Shown here one piece after another: positions 17,368-26,985 of a stretch of DNA of 64,000 nt (positions within the stretch are counted from its first letter, which is position 1; each line of letters starts with the position of its first letter). This DNA comes from Stappia indica (lineage in GTDB: Bacteria; Pseudomonadota; Alphaproteobacteria; Rhizobiales; Stappiaceae), in NCBI RefSeq assembly GCF_020177335.1, contig NZ_JAIVMG010000006.1:1-64000 (forward strand), read 5' to 3'. The notes beneath the pieces were generated by a model. That model was given only the letters and a program-made list of their open reading frames with translations, did no database searches and had not been told where the DNA came from. Made by a program: the position numbers and the translations under genes.

Positions 17368-18528
17368 ATGCCTCACCCTTCCAAACGCTCCGAGGTCGAG
17401 CCGTTTCGTGCCATGGATGTTCTGGCCAGGGCGAATGCGCTGGAGGCATCCGGCCGGCATATCCTGCATATGGAGGTGGGCCAGCCGGGCGCGCCGGCGC
17501 CCAAGCCGGTGCTGGATGCCGCCCGCGCGGCGCTCGATGGCGGGCGGCTCGGCTATACCGAGGCGCGCGGCCTGCCGCTGCTGCGCGAGGCCATCGCCGG
17601 CTACTATCGCGACAGCTTCGGCGCCGAGGTGCCGACCGAGCGGATCATCGCCACGACGGGCTCTTCCGCCGGGTTCAATCTGACCTTCCTTGCCGCCTTC
17701 GATCCCGGCGATCGGATCGCCATCGCCGCCCCCGGCTATCCGGCCTATCGCAACATCCTGCGTGCCCTCGGCATCGAGCCGGTGGAGATCGAGGTCGGTC
17801 CCGAGACCCGCTGGGCCCTGACGCCGGAGCTGATCGAGGCGGCCCATCGCGAGGCGCCGTTGAAGGGCGTCTTGGTGGCAAGCCCGGCCAACCCGACCGG
17901 CACGATGATGACGCCGGAGGCGCTGCGCACGCTGATCGCCGCCTGCGAGGACATGGGCCTGTGGTTCATTTCCGATGAGATCTACCACGGGCTGGTGTTC
18001 GCCGGTCAGCAGGAAACCGCGCTGACGTTTTCCGATCAGACCATCGTCATCAACAGCTTCTCCAAATACTATTGCATGACCGGCTGGCGGATTGGCTGGA
18101 TGGTAGTGCCGGAGGTGCTGGTGCGGCCGATCGAGCGGCTGGCACAGAGCCTTTACATCTCCCCGCCGGAGCTGTCGCAGCGCGCCGCTGCCGCAGCCTT
18201 CTCCGCGACCGAGGAGCTGGAAGCGGTGAAGGCGGTCTACGCCAAGAACCGGGCGCTGTTGATGGAGCGGATGCCCGCGCTCGGCTTTGACGAGATGCTG
18301 CCGGTGGATGGCGCCTTCTATCTCTATGCCAGCGTGCGCCCCTTCGCCAACGACAGCACCGCCTTCGCGCGGTCGATGCTGGAGGAGGCGGGGATCGCGG
18401 CGACGCCCGGCGCAGATTTCGATCCGTTCCAGGGCACGCGCTTCATTCGCTTTTCCTTCGCTGGCACCCATGAGGACATGCGCGAGGCGATGGACCGGCT
18501 CGGCGACTGGTTGCCGCGTCAGCGATAA
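17368..18528 (+). CDS. Class I PLP-dependent aminotransferase
   Basis: This 386-residue fold-type I aminotransferase is of the aspartate/aromatic/alanine-type subgroup. Seen: HMEVGQPGAPAPKPVLDAA, GYTEARGLPLLREAIAGYY, ASPANPTGTMMTPEAL (substrate-binding Asn), FISDEIYHGLVF (Asp and Tyr contacting PLP), and the Schiff-base lysine in INSFSKYYCMTGWRIGW. The C-terminal arginine lies in TRFIRFSFAGTHED. The ATG at 17368 has AAAAGGA at good spacing. It is divergent from the M48 protease. The amino-acid substrate is not evident. Confidence 0.93.
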   Translation: MPHPSKRSEVEPFRAMDVLARANALEASGRHILHMEVGQPGAPAPKPVLDAARAALDGGRLGYTEARGLPLLREAIAGYYRDSFGAEVPTERIIATTGSSAGFNLTFLAAFDPGDRIAIAAPGYPAYRNILRALGIEPVEIEVGPETRWALTPELIEAAHREAPLKGVLVASPANPTGTMMTPEALRTLIAACEDMGLWFISDEIYHGLVFAGQQETALTFSDQTIVINSFSKYYCMTGWRIGWMVVPEVLVRPIERLAQSLYISPPELSQRAAAAAFSATEELEAVKAVYAKNRALLMERMPALGFDEMLPVDGAFYLYASVRPFANDSTAFARSMLEEAGIAATPGADFDPFQGTRFIRFSFAGTHEDMREAMDRLGDWLPRQR

Positions 18529-18625
18529 GCGGAGACGGGCGGGGCCCTAAGGCCTCGCCCGGCATGCCTTGCCAGTTTCCTGCCTGCGCCCTAGCCTGAA
18601 ACCGAGCGGCGAAGGTGGGCTGGCG

Positions 18626-19222
18626 ATGACGAAGTACATCATTCGGGCGGCCATGCAGGACGAGGCCAACGACGGCTGGATCTGGGCCAAGGGTTTTCCC
18701 TCCCGCTGCCTCGTGCGCATCGTCAATCCGGACAATGGCTACAACATCGTCTGTCAGGTCCGGGACATGGATTCCGGCTTCACCCGCAAATACAACCAGC
18801 CAGGCGCGGGCCGTATTCGCATCCGGCCCGGCACCGATGTGCTCGTCATGTCCTCCTGGTATCGCGACGGGCTCGGAGGCTTCGACCCCACCGACCGCGA
18901 CGACCAGCGCGGCCGCAAGTCCCTGCAGATCCTGCCCTTCGACGGGTTCCAGTTCTGGGCGCAGATCCGGGCCGCATCGCATCATCCCGACGTGGCGGTG
19001 CGGCTGAGTGCGCGCCCTGGGTTGTCGGGCGTCTGGCTCGGCTGTCTCGGCGGCACCCTCGGTCTTTATTCCGCCATTCGCACCGAAGCACTGGAACCGG
19101 CGCTGCTGCCGGCCATGCTCACCGCCGTTCTGGGCATCGGCGCCGTCTTCATCGGTGCCTGCCGGGGGCCGAGGCCGCCAGTTCCCCACAAGGATGAACG
19201 GAGGCGCCCGGACCAGGACTGA
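18626..19222 (+). CDS. Hypothetical protein with two C-terminal membrane segments
   Basis: I do not recognise this 198-residue protein. The first 120 residues look soluble (WIWAKGFPSRCLVRIVNPDNGYNIVCQVRDMD region, then RIRPGTDVLVMSSWYRDGLGG). Two hydrophobic stretches follow (LSGVWLGCLGGTLGLYSAI and LLPAMLTAVLGIGAVFIGA), and the tail is basic and charged. GAAGGTGGGC at suitable spacing before the ATG at 18626, together with normal codon use, supports translation. It lies between the aminotransferase and the rne terminator. No function is proposed. Confidence 0.65.
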   Translation: MTKYIIRAAMQDEANDGWIWAKGFPSRCLVRIVNPDNGYNIVCQVRDMDSGFTRKYNQPGAGRIRIRPGTDVLVMSSWYRDGLGGFDPTDRDDQRGRKSLQILPFDGFQFWAQIRAASHHPDVAVRLSARPGLSGVWLGCLGGTLGLYSAIRTEALEPALLPAMLTAVLGIGAVFIGACRGPRPPVPHKDERRRPDQD

Positions 19223-19250
19223 GGCGACGCCACGTCGAATTCCTCCCGGT

Positions 19251-19285
19251 CAAAAACAAACCCCGCCGCATGTGCGACGGGGTTT
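19251..19285 (-). terminator. Intrinsic terminator of rne
   Basis: Arms AAACCCCG(C)CGCA and TGCG(A)CGGGGTTT (19258-19285) form a long stem with one internal mismatch. Read on the minus strand the hairpin is followed by TTTGTTTTTG. It lies about 55 bases beyond the rne stop codon. Confidence 0.8.
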
Positions 19286-19341
19286 GCGAAGAGGCGGAAC
19301 GCCGGCGGGGCCGGTATTCCCTGTCTGTCGTGACCTTGCGA

Positions 19342-22176
19342 TCAGAAGAAGCTGCGGCGCTGCCACCAGCCGGACCGCTTGGGACCGGTCTCCTTCTCCT
19401 CGGCGGTGCCGTCGCCCTTGATCTTCTCGCTGACGACCACCGGCTCCTTGGGAGCAGCAGGCGCCACGGGCGCCGGCTCGGCTTCGGCTGCAACTTCCGG
19501 CTCCGCCTCGGGCGTCGCCGTCTCGCCTTCGTCAACGTCGGCCTGCCCGGCCTCGGGCTCAGCCTTGGTCTGGGGCTCGGCCTCGGCCTCTGCCTCGGTG
19601 ACGACGAGCGGCGCCGGTTCATCCGCCGGCGTTTCGATCGCCTCCGCCGTTTCCGTTGCCATGGTCTCGGCCGGTGCGCTGTCGCCGCTATCGTCCGCTG
19701 TGCTCACCGGTGCCAGGGCGGTCTCGTCCGCAGAGGTAGCTTCGGCTGCCTCACTTTCGGAGGCTGCAACGGTTTCCGCGGTCTCGTAACCAGCGGTCTC
19801 CATGGCGGTGGGAGCGGGTTCGCCATCGCTGGCCTCCGCAGGTGCCGCTTCGATGGTCTCGGAAGCCGCGTCCGGAGCGGTCTGCGGAACAGCGTCGGAG
19901 GTAGGGCTTTCGCTGGAAGCGTCGTCCGACGTCTCCGTCGACGTGTCCGACGCCTCGGCGGTTGCCTCGACGGTCTCCTCGGAGCCTTCGCCGTCGCGCC
20001 GACCGCGCCGGCCGCCGCGTCGTCCACGCCGCCGCTTGCGCCGTGCCCGATCATCGTCGCCATCCTCGTCGGAGGCACTCTTGTCCGCAGCGGCTTCGCC
20101 CTGGCTGTCGTCGCTGTCGTCTTCGCCGGCGGTCTCGTCGCGCTCGGCGTCCTGCCGGCTCTCCTCGTCGCCACCACCGCTCTTGCGCCGACGCCGGCGC
20201 CGGCGGCGCTTGCGCCCCGAACCATCGTCCTCACCGGAGGCGCTTTCGTCGCGGGTGCGTTCGGTCTCCGCCTCCTCGGCGATCTCATCCTCATCCTGAT
20301 CGTCGGGCGTGATCGGCGTGACCATGTGCGGCTGAACCAGCGGCTGGGCCTCGATCTCGCGCGGTTCGACCGGCTCGCCCCGCTCCATCAGGTAATGGTG
20401 CCCGTTCTCCATCGCCGCCGCCTCGATCGCGATCTCCAGGCCGAAACGGGCCTCCAGATCGGACAGATGCGCGCGCTTCTGGTTGAGGATGTAGAGCGCC
20501 GCCTCGGTGGTGGTGCGCACGATCAGATTGTGCGTGACGCCCTTCAGCAGCATGTCCTCGATCGACCGCAGCACATGCAGGGCCACCGATTCGACCGAGC
20601 GGATCATGCCGGTGCCATGACAGTGCGGGCAGGGCGTCATGGAGCTTTCCAGAACGCCGGTGCGGATGCGCTGGCGCGACATTTCCAAGAGGCCGAAATG
20701 GGAGATGCGGCCGACCTGGATGCGTGCCCGGTCGTTCTTCAGGCAATCCTTGACCTTGCGCTCGACCGCCCGGTTGTTCTTGTTCTCCTCCATGTCGATG
20801 AAGTCGATCACGATCAGACCGGCGAGGTCGCGCAGGCGAAGCTGGCGTGCCACTTCCTCCGCCGCTTCCAGATTGGTCTGGACGGCGGTGTCCTCGATAT
20901 TGTGCTCGCGGGTGGACTTGCCCGAGTTGACGTCGATCGCCACCAGCGCTTCGGTCTGGTTGATGACGAGGTAGCCGCCGGACTTCAGGGTCACCTGCGG
21001 CGAGAACATGGCGTCAAGCTGCGATTCGACCATGAAGCGGGAGAAGATCGGCGTCGCTTCCTTGTAGGGCTGGACGTTCTTCGCGTGGCTCGGCATGAGC
21101 ATCCGCATGAAGTCCTTGGCCTCGCGGTAGCCCTCGTCGCCGGCAACCAGGACCTGCTCGATGTCCTTGTTGTAAAGGTCGCGGATCGAGCGCTTGATCA
21201 GCGATCCTTCCTCATAGACCAGATAGGGGGCGGAGGATTGCAGCGTCAGGTCGCGCACATTCTCCCAAAGCCGCATCAGGTACTCGAAGTCGCGCTTGAT
21301 CTCGGCCTTGGTGCGGCTGGCACCGGCGGTGCGTAGAATCACCCCCATGCCCTCCGGCACTTCCAGCTCCGAGGCGATCTTCTTGAGACGCTTGCGGTCG
21401 GTCGGGTTGGTGATCTTGCGGGAAATGCCGCCGCCACGGGCGGTGTTGGGCATCAGCACCGAATAGCGGCCGGCCAGCGAAAGATACGTGGTGAGCGCCG
21501 CGCCCTTGTTGCCGCGCTCTTCCTTGACGACCTGAACCAGCAGCACCTGGCGGCGCTTGATCACTTCCTGAATTTTGTACTGCTTGCGATGACGGCGGAC
21601 GCGCTGCGGCACTTCTTCCATCGCATCTTCGGCGCCGACCGATTCCACGTCGTCGTCGCCGTTTCCATCGCTGTCGTCATTGTCGTCGGCAGCACTGTCC
21701 GCGCCATTGTCCTCGACGGCGTTTTCCGCGTCAGCAACGGCGTTGTCGTTGCCGCTGGCACTCTCGTCGTCGCCCTTGTCCGAGGCCTCCGAGGCGACGG
21801 TGTCCTCCTCGGTTTCGGCCTTGGCGGCGGCGGCGGCCTTGCCACGACGGCGGCGGGGCTTTTCGGTCACTTCCTCGGCACTGGCGTCGTCGGCCTCTTC
21901 CTCGTCGAGGAGGGCCTGCCGATCGGCCATCGGGATCTGGTAATAATCCGGATGGATCTCGCTGAAGGCGAGGAAGCCGTGGCGGTTGCCGCCATAATCG
22001 ACGAAGGCCGCCTGCAGCGACGGTTCGACGCGCGTTACCTTGGCAAGATAGATGTTGCCGCGAAGCTGTTTGCGGTTTGCGGCCTCGAAATCAAATTCTT
22101 CGACCCTGTTGCCACGCACGACGACGACCCGGGTCTCTTCCGGATGCGTGGCGTCGATCAGCATTTTGTTTGCCAT
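19342..22176 (-). CDS. rne: Ribonuclease E/G
   Basis: This 944-residue endoribonuclease is the degradosome core. The S1 RNA-binding domain begins around residue 36 (GNIYLAKVTRVEPSLQAAFVDYG) and is split by a roughly 105-residue acidic insertion (residues 91-195). The catalytic DNase I-like domain has D415 (IDVNSGKSTR) and D458 (LIVIDFIDM). The Zn-link is C516-PH-C519. The C-terminal 400 residues are low-complexity acidic tracts interleaved with arginine-rich blocks (GRKRRRRRRRRK, RARRKRRRGRRGGRRGRR), and end in a short conserved tail (KRSGWWQRRSFF). The start MANKMLID is the family N-terminus. A long leader precedes it. Confidence 0.97.
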   Translation of the reverse strand: MANKMLIDATHPEETRVVVVRGNRVEEFDFEAANRKQLRGNIYLAKVTRVEPSLQAAFVDYGGNRHGFLAFSEIHPDYYQIPMADRQALLDEEEADDASAEEVTEKPRRRRGKAAAAAKAETEEDTVASEASDKGDDESASGNDNAVADAENAVEDNGADSAADDNDDSDGNGDDDVESVGAEDAMEEVPQRVRRHRKQYKIQEVIKRRQVLLVQVVKEERGNKGAALTTYLSLAGRYSVLMPNTARGGGISRKITNPTDRKRLKKIASELEVPEGMGVILRTAGASRTKAEIKRDFEYLMRLWENVRDLTLQSSAPYLVYEEGSLIKRSIRDLYNKDIEQVLVAGDEGYREAKDFMRMLMPSHAKNVQPYKEATPIFSRFMVESQLDAMFSPQVTLKSGGYLVINQTEALVAIDVNSGKSTREHNIEDTAVQTNLEAAEEVARQLRLRDLAGLIVIDFIDMEENKNNRAVERKVKDCLKNDRARIQVGRISHFGLLEMSRQRIRTGVLESSMTPCPHCHGTGMIRSVESVALHVLRSIEDMLLKGVTHNLIVRTTTEAALYILNQKRAHLSDLEARFGLEIAIEAAAMENGHHYLMERGEPVEPREIEAQPLVQPHMVTPITPDDQDEDEIAEEAETERTRDESASGEDDGSGRKRRRRRRRRKSGGGDEESRQDAERDETAGEDDSDDSQGEAAADKSASDEDGDDDRARRKRRRGRRGGRRGRRDGEGSEETVEATAEASDTSTETSDDASSESPTSDAVPQTAPDAASETIEAAPAEASDGEPAPTAMETAGYETAETVAASESEAAEATSADETALAPVSTADDSGDSAPAETMATETAEAIETPADEPAPLVVTEAEAEAEPQTKAEPEAGQADVDEGETATPEAEPEVAAEAEPAPVAPAAPKEPVVVSEKIKGDGTAEEKETGPKRSGWWQRRSFF

Positions 22177-22864
22177 TGATGGGGATCTCCACGACCGCCG
22201 CCCCGGCCCGGCATCGGGATCGTGCCCGATGCAGCCGCGACGTGACGGTCGTCCTGTTCTTCGATGTGAAGGTTGAAGGGGTGGCGCACTGCGCGGCGAT
22301 CCCAAAGGGGGCGGCGACCTGGAAGTCGCCAGCCTCATTCCCTTGTCGGAACGTCATCGCGCATGTGGTCATTTCAGCGCCTGTCTGAACTATATTTCGC
22401 AGCGGTGAACCGGTTTGGCACACCTCGAGAACAACACGCAGGAGCAACCTGCGAACGGGCCTGGTCCGAGAGCGCCCGGCCGTCCCTAAATCGGTTTATC
22501 CCGGCTTCGGTCGAACGCCCTGCGGGTATGCGCAAGCTGATATCGTTCGAGCGAGCCAGTGACGCACGCGGGATTTGCCCACCCCGGGTTCAAGCTGCCA
22601 CGTAATCTATTACGGATGACGCGAGGACAGTTGGCCAGGCCGGGCGCCGGTCAATGGCAACAGAACGTCCCGATTCGACGCATGTCCGAAACCGAGACCC
22701 GTTGCCTATCTTTTACGGGCGCGAACGAGTGTTGGCAAGCAAACTCGATCTTTTCCCGTTCTCTGCCGCCTCGCCCTATTGTCAATGAAAGGTTAACTTG
22801 CCTAAGGGTATCCCTTGGGATAGGGGCGGCGGCGCCATCGGGCGAAAGATGAATTGCAGGTGCC
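22177..22864. promoter_or_regulatory. Long rne/amiC divergent intergenic region
   Basis: These 688 bases hold no convincing gene. A perfect 8-bp hairpin (GCATCGGG-6-CCCGATGC, 22211-22232) sits about 35 bases upstream of the rne start. A TTGACA hexamer occurs on the minus strand at 22780-22785, about 600 bases from rne, but no good -10 is obvious. RNase E mRNAs carry long autoregulatory leaders in other bacteria, and this region could be one. The amiC promoter must also lie here. Confidence 0.5.
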
Positions 22865-22867
22865 TTG

Positions 22868-24145
22868 GTGACCATTTTTACGCGAACACTGTGCGGTGTG
22901 GCCTTGATCGCGGCGGTTTTCGCCGGAACGGTCGGTCTGCGCGCCGAGGAGCCCCCCCGGCCGGCGGTGCCGGTCGCCCGCGAGGCGCGCGTTGCCGGGG
23001 ACGATACCCGGACCCGGTTCGTGATGGATCTGACGCAGGCGGTGCCGTTCACGGTGTCGGTTCTGGCCGACCCGCACCGGTTGGTCATCGACTTTCCCGA
23101 GGTGCGATTCGATCTGCCGGAAGGTGCCGGCACCGAGGCACGCGGGCTGGTCGGCGCCTGGCGCTTCGGTCTGTTCGCCAAGGGCAAGTCGCGGATCGTG
23201 CTGGACCTGCGCGCGCCGGTGGCGGTCGACAAGGTGTTCGTTCTGCCGTCGGTTTCCGACCAGCCGGCGCGGTTCGTGCTCGATCTGGTGAAGACCTCGC
23301 GTTCCGCCTTCCTCGCCAAGGCCGGGGAGGCAACCGCCGCCGCGCCGGTGGCATCGGCGACGACACCAAGCAACAAGGGAGACCGGCTTGCCGGCGGCAA
23401 GGTCAAGCACCGGCCGGTGATCGTCATCGACCCGGGGCATGGCGGCATCGACACGGGCGCCGCCGGGACGGGCGGCACGCTGGAAAAGGCCGTGGTCCTG
23501 GAGTTCTCGCGGCTCCTGAAGAAGAAGCTCGACGCGCTCGACCGTTACGATGTGCATATGACGCGAGACACGGACATCTTCATTCCGCTGCGCGAGCGGG
23601 TGGAGATCGCCCGTGCGCTGGAAGCCGATCTTCTGGTGTCGATCCATGCCGATTCGGTGCGCATCGGCCGCGACCAGGTGCGCGGCGCCGGTGTCTATAC
23701 CCTGTCGGAGACCGCCAGTGACGAGATCGCCGCCGCGCTGGCGGAGCGGGAGAACCGCTCCGATATCATTGCCGGTATCGATCTTGCCGACGAACCCGAT
23801 GTAGTGACCGACATTCTGATCGATCTGGCGCGGCAGGAGACCAAGACTTTCTCCCATCTGTTCGCGCGGACCCTGGTGGGCGAGCTCAGCGGCGCGGCGA
23901 AGATGGTGAAGAACCCGCATCGTTCCGCCGGTTTCCGGGTGTTGACGGCCCATGACGTACCCTCGACGCTGGTGGAGCTTGGCTATCTGTCCAACCGGCT
24001 CGATGAAAAGCTGATGACCACGAGCGAGTGGCGCGAGCGGATGTCCTCGGCGATCAGCGGGGCGATCGACCGATATTTTGCCAAGCGTCGGGGCAAGAGC
24101 GCGGCCCTGCGGCTGTCCGTGACGCCGGGTGCCAAGGCGGACTGA
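22868..24145 (+). CDS. amiC: N-acetylmuramoyl-L-alanine amidase, AMIN + Amidase_3
   Basis: This periplasmic zinc amidase of about 425 residues removes peptides from peptidoglycan during daughter-cell separation. A signal sequence (TLCGVALIAAVFAGTVGLRA) is followed by an AMIN domain (roughly residues 40-140: TRFVMDLTQAVPFTVSVLADPHRLVIDFP) and the Amidase_3 domain: VIVIDPGHGGIDTGAAG, the VHMTRDTDIFIPLRERVEIA region, LLVSIHADS and TLVELGYLSNRLDE. The start is GTG at 22868, or TTG at 22865, after GCAGGTGCC. It is followed by mrcA, and this pair is widely conserved in alphaproteobacteria. Confidence 0.94.
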   Translation: MTIFTRTLCGVALIAAVFAGTVGLRAEEPPRPAVPVAREARVAGDDTRTRFVMDLTQAVPFTVSVLADPHRLVIDFPEVRFDLPEGAGTEARGLVGAWRFGLFAKGKSRIVLDLRAPVAVDKVFVLPSVSDQPARFVLDLVKTSRSAFLAKAGEATAAAPVASATTPSNKGDRLAGGKVKHRPVIVIDPGHGGIDTGAAGTGGTLEKAVVLEFSRLLKKKLDALDRYDVHMTRDTDIFIPLRERVEIARALEADLLVSIHADSVRIGRDQVRGAGVYTLSETASDEIAAALAERENRSDIIAGIDLADEPDVVTDILIDLARQETKTFSHLFARTLVGELSGAAKMVKNPHRSAGFRVLTAHDVPSTLVELGYLSNRLDEKLMTTSEWRERMSSAISGAIDRYFAKRRGKSAALRLSVTPGAKAD

Positions 24146-24400
24146 TTTGCCTCTCGGCATGGGTTAAGGTGGGGCAAGTGGTTGCGCGCGCCTCAGCATC
24201 GCCATATTGGTCGCTGATGGAATGGGGCGTGCCGATACCTTGCGAGCCGCAGCGGTGCGGTGCGCGCGCCGCGCCCCCAGGGGCGGCGGCCCGGTGAGGG
24301 GTGGAGGATGGCGCTCAGGTGGCCGCTCCGAAGCGACTGGGCCGAGGTGACTGGGCGAGGCGGGCATGGCAGACGTTTTCGGAAACAACGAGCCGGGTAT

Positions 24401-26848
24401 ATGAGATTTCTGATCAAGTTCTTTGGCTATCTGTTCGGCATTGGCGCGGTCTTCGCGCTGATCGGTGCGATCGGCGTGTGGCTTTATCTCCAGGAGATGA
24501 GCAAGGACCTGCCGGACTATACCGCGCTGAAGAACTACGAGCCGCCGGTGATGAGCCGCGTGCACGCCGCCGACGGCCAGTTGATGGCCGAATACGCGCG
24601 CGAGCGCCGGATGTTCCTACCGATCCAGGCGATCCCGGATCTGCTGAAGCAGGCGTATCTGTCCGCCGAGGACAAGAATTTCTACGAGCATTTCGGCATT
24701 GATCCGGAAGGCATCGCCCGCGCCGCGCTGACCTATGCGCGCAACTACGGTACCGGCCGCCGGCCGCAGGGCGCCTCGACGATCACCCAGCAGGTTGCCA
24801 AGAACTTCCTCTTGACCAACGAAGTGTCGATCGAGCGTAAGGTCAAGGAAGCGATCCTGTCGCTCCGGATCGAGCAGGCCTACACCAAGGACGAGATCCT
24901 TGAGCTCTACCTCAACGAGATCTACCTCGGCATCGGCGCCTATGGCGTTGCTGCCGCGTCGCTGCTTTATTTCGACAAATCGGTGCATGAACTCACCCTT
25001 GAGGAGATGGCCTATCTGGCCGCGCTGCCCAAGGGACCGAGCAACTACCATCCCTTCCGCCAGCGCGAGGAGGCGATCATCCGGCGCAACTGGGTGATCG
25101 ACCGCATGGTGCAGAACGGCTACGTCGACAGCGCCGCCGGCGAGGAAGCCAAGGCCAAGCCGCTGGCGGTCAAGCCGCGCACCCGCGGATCGCAGCTGTT
25201 CGCCTCGGAGTATTTCGCCGAGGAGGTGCGCCGCAAGGTGGTCACCATCTATGGCGAGGAACGGCTCTACGAAGGCGGGCTGTCGGTGCGCTCCACGCTC
25301 GACCCCAGGCTTCAGGTGATCGCCCGCAAGGCGCTGATGGCCGGCCTGATCAATTTCGACCGCCGTCGCGGCGGTTGGCGCGGTCCGGTGGAAACGCTGG
25401 AGCTCGGCGCGGGCGACTGGGGCGAGGCGCTGGCCAAGGCGAAATCCTTCTCCGATCTTCCCGAGTGGCAGCTTGGCGTCGTTCTGTCGGTCTCCGACAA
25501 GGCGGCGGAAGTCGGCTTGCAGCCGGAGACGTTGGTCAGCGGTGCCCTGTCGACCGAACGGGTCCGGGTTACCCTGCCGTTCGAGGGCGTGAAATGGGCC
25601 AGGGTCAAGGGCCGCGCGCCCAAGAGCGTGGCCGATGTGCTCAACCCCGGCGATGTCATCTATGTGGAGAAGCTGGGCGAGCGCTACGAGCTGCGCCAGT
25701 TCCCCAAGGTGTCCGGTGCGCTGGTGGCGATGGATCCGTTCACCGGCCGCGTGCTGGCCATGGTCGGCGGGTTCAGCTTCGCCCAGAGCGAGTTCAACCG
25801 CGCCACCCAGGCCTATCGCCAGCCCGGCTCGGCCTTCAAGCCGTTCATCTACGCCGCCGCGCTCGACAATGGCTACACGCCGTCCAGCGTGGTGATGGAT
25901 GCGGAGCTGGAGCTGAGCCAAGGGCCGGGCCTGCCGGTCTGGCGGCCGCAGAACTACGGCGGCAAGTACTATGGTCCCTCGACCCTGCGGCTTGGCATCG
26001 AGCTGTCGCGAAACGTGATGACCGTGCGGCTGGCGCAGGACATGGGCATGCCGCTGGTGTCCGAATATGCCAAGCGGTTCGGCATCTACGACGACATGCT
26101 GCCGGTGCTGTCCATGTCGCTGGGCGCGGGCGAGACCACCGTCCTGCGCATGGTCACCGCCTATGCGATGCTCGCCAATGGCGGGCGCAAGGTGACGCCG
26201 ACCCTGATCGACCGCATTCAGGACCGTTACGGCAAGACCGTCTATCGGCATGAGGAGCGGATCTGCGATGCCTGTATCGCCGATCACTGGGCGGAGCAGA
26301 GCGAGCCGGAGCTGATCGACAATCGCGAGCAGGTGCTCGATCCGATGACCGCCTATCAGATCACCTCGATGATGGAGGGTGTGGTGTTGCGCGGCACTGC
26401 GACCAAGGTCAAGCAGCTCGGCCGTCCGGTCGCTGGCAAGACCGGCACCACCAACGACGAGAAGGACGCCTGGTTCGTGGGCTATACGCCGGACCTTACC
26501 GTTGGCGTTTTCGTTGGCTACGACACACCCAAGCCGATGGGCCGTGGCGCCACCGGTGGCCAGATCGCCGCGCCGATCTTCATCGACTTCATGAAGGAAG
26601 CGCTGGCGGACACGCCTCCGGTCGAGTTCCGGGTGCCGCGCGGGCTGCAACTGATCCCGATCAACCGGCGCACGGGCCTGCGCGCTTCGGCGGGCGCTCC
26701 GGGGACGATCCTGGAGGCTTTCAAGCCGGGCACCGCACCGCCGGACGAGTATTCGATCATCGGCTTCCAGAACGACGTGGGCATCCCGCGCACGGTCTCG
26801 CCGGAAGCGGGCGAAGCGGTGATGACGGGAACCGGCGGGCTTTACTGA
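24401..26848 (+). CDS. mrcA: Bifunctional penicillin-binding protein 1A
   Basis: This 815-residue class A PBP has an N-terminal membrane anchor (FLIKFFGYLFGIGAVFALIGAIGVWLYL region). The GT51 glycosyltransferase has E90 in EDKNFYEHFGIDP, then RRPQGASTITQQVAKNF. A beta-rich linker precedes the transpeptidase, which has S477-xx-K480 (PGSAFKPFIYAAAL), an SxN-type motif in ELSRNVMTVRL, and K680-TG (AGKTGTTNDEKDAWFVGYT). It polymerises and cross-links peptidoglycan. The start at 24401 gives the family N-terminus; a longer frame begins at 24260 without conservation. It follows amiC by 255 bases. Confidence 0.96.
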   Translation: MRFLIKFFGYLFGIGAVFALIGAIGVWLYLQEMSKDLPDYTALKNYEPPVMSRVHAADGQLMAEYARERRMFLPIQAIPDLLKQAYLSAEDKNFYEHFGIDPEGIARAALTYARNYGTGRRPQGASTITQQVAKNFLLTNEVSIERKVKEAILSLRIEQAYTKDEILELYLNEIYLGIGAYGVAAASLLYFDKSVHELTLEEMAYLAALPKGPSNYHPFRQREEAIIRRNWVIDRMVQNGYVDSAAGEEAKAKPLAVKPRTRGSQLFASEYFAEEVRRKVVTIYGEERLYEGGLSVRSTLDPRLQVIARKALMAGLINFDRRRGGWRGPVETLELGAGDWGEALAKAKSFSDLPEWQLGVVLSVSDKAAEVGLQPETLVSGALSTERVRVTLPFEGVKWARVKGRAPKSVADVLNPGDVIYVEKLGERYELRQFPKVSGALVAMDPFTGRVLAMVGGFSFAQSEFNRATQAYRQPGSAFKPFIYAAALDNGYTPSSVVMDAELELSQGPGLPVWRPQNYGGKYYGPSTLRLGIELSRNVMTVRLAQDMGMPLVSEYAKRFGIYDDMLPVLSMSLGAGETTVLRMVTAYAMLANGGRKVTPTLIDRIQDRYGKTVYRHEERICDACIADHWAEQSEPELIDNREQVLDPMTAYQITSMMEGVVLRGTATKVKQLGRPVAGKTGTTNDEKDAWFVGYTPDLTVGVFVGYDTPKPMGRGATGGQIAAPIFIDFMKEALADTPPVEFRVPRGLQLIPINRRTGLRASAGAPGTILEAFKPGTAPPDEYSIIGFQNDVGIPRTVSPEAGEAVMTGTGGLY

Positions 26849-26985
26849 GCCCTGGGCAAGACCTTGCCCGTCAAGGCGGTTTACAGCGCTGCGGACCTTC
26901 CACTATGGTCCGCAGCCGGGCCGGCCTTCGCGCCGGCCGATGATTTGCCATTCCATTCCCGCACCAACCAACAAGGGGAGTTGCG

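Noticed and set aside
19270-21336. 688-codon open frame antisense to rne
   Set aside because: Low-complexity mirror of the acidic/arginine-rich RNase E tail in high-GC DNA; no domain or start signal.
24617-26650. 677-codon open frame antisense to mrcA
   Set aside because: Shadow frame; mrcA motifs on the other strand are complete.
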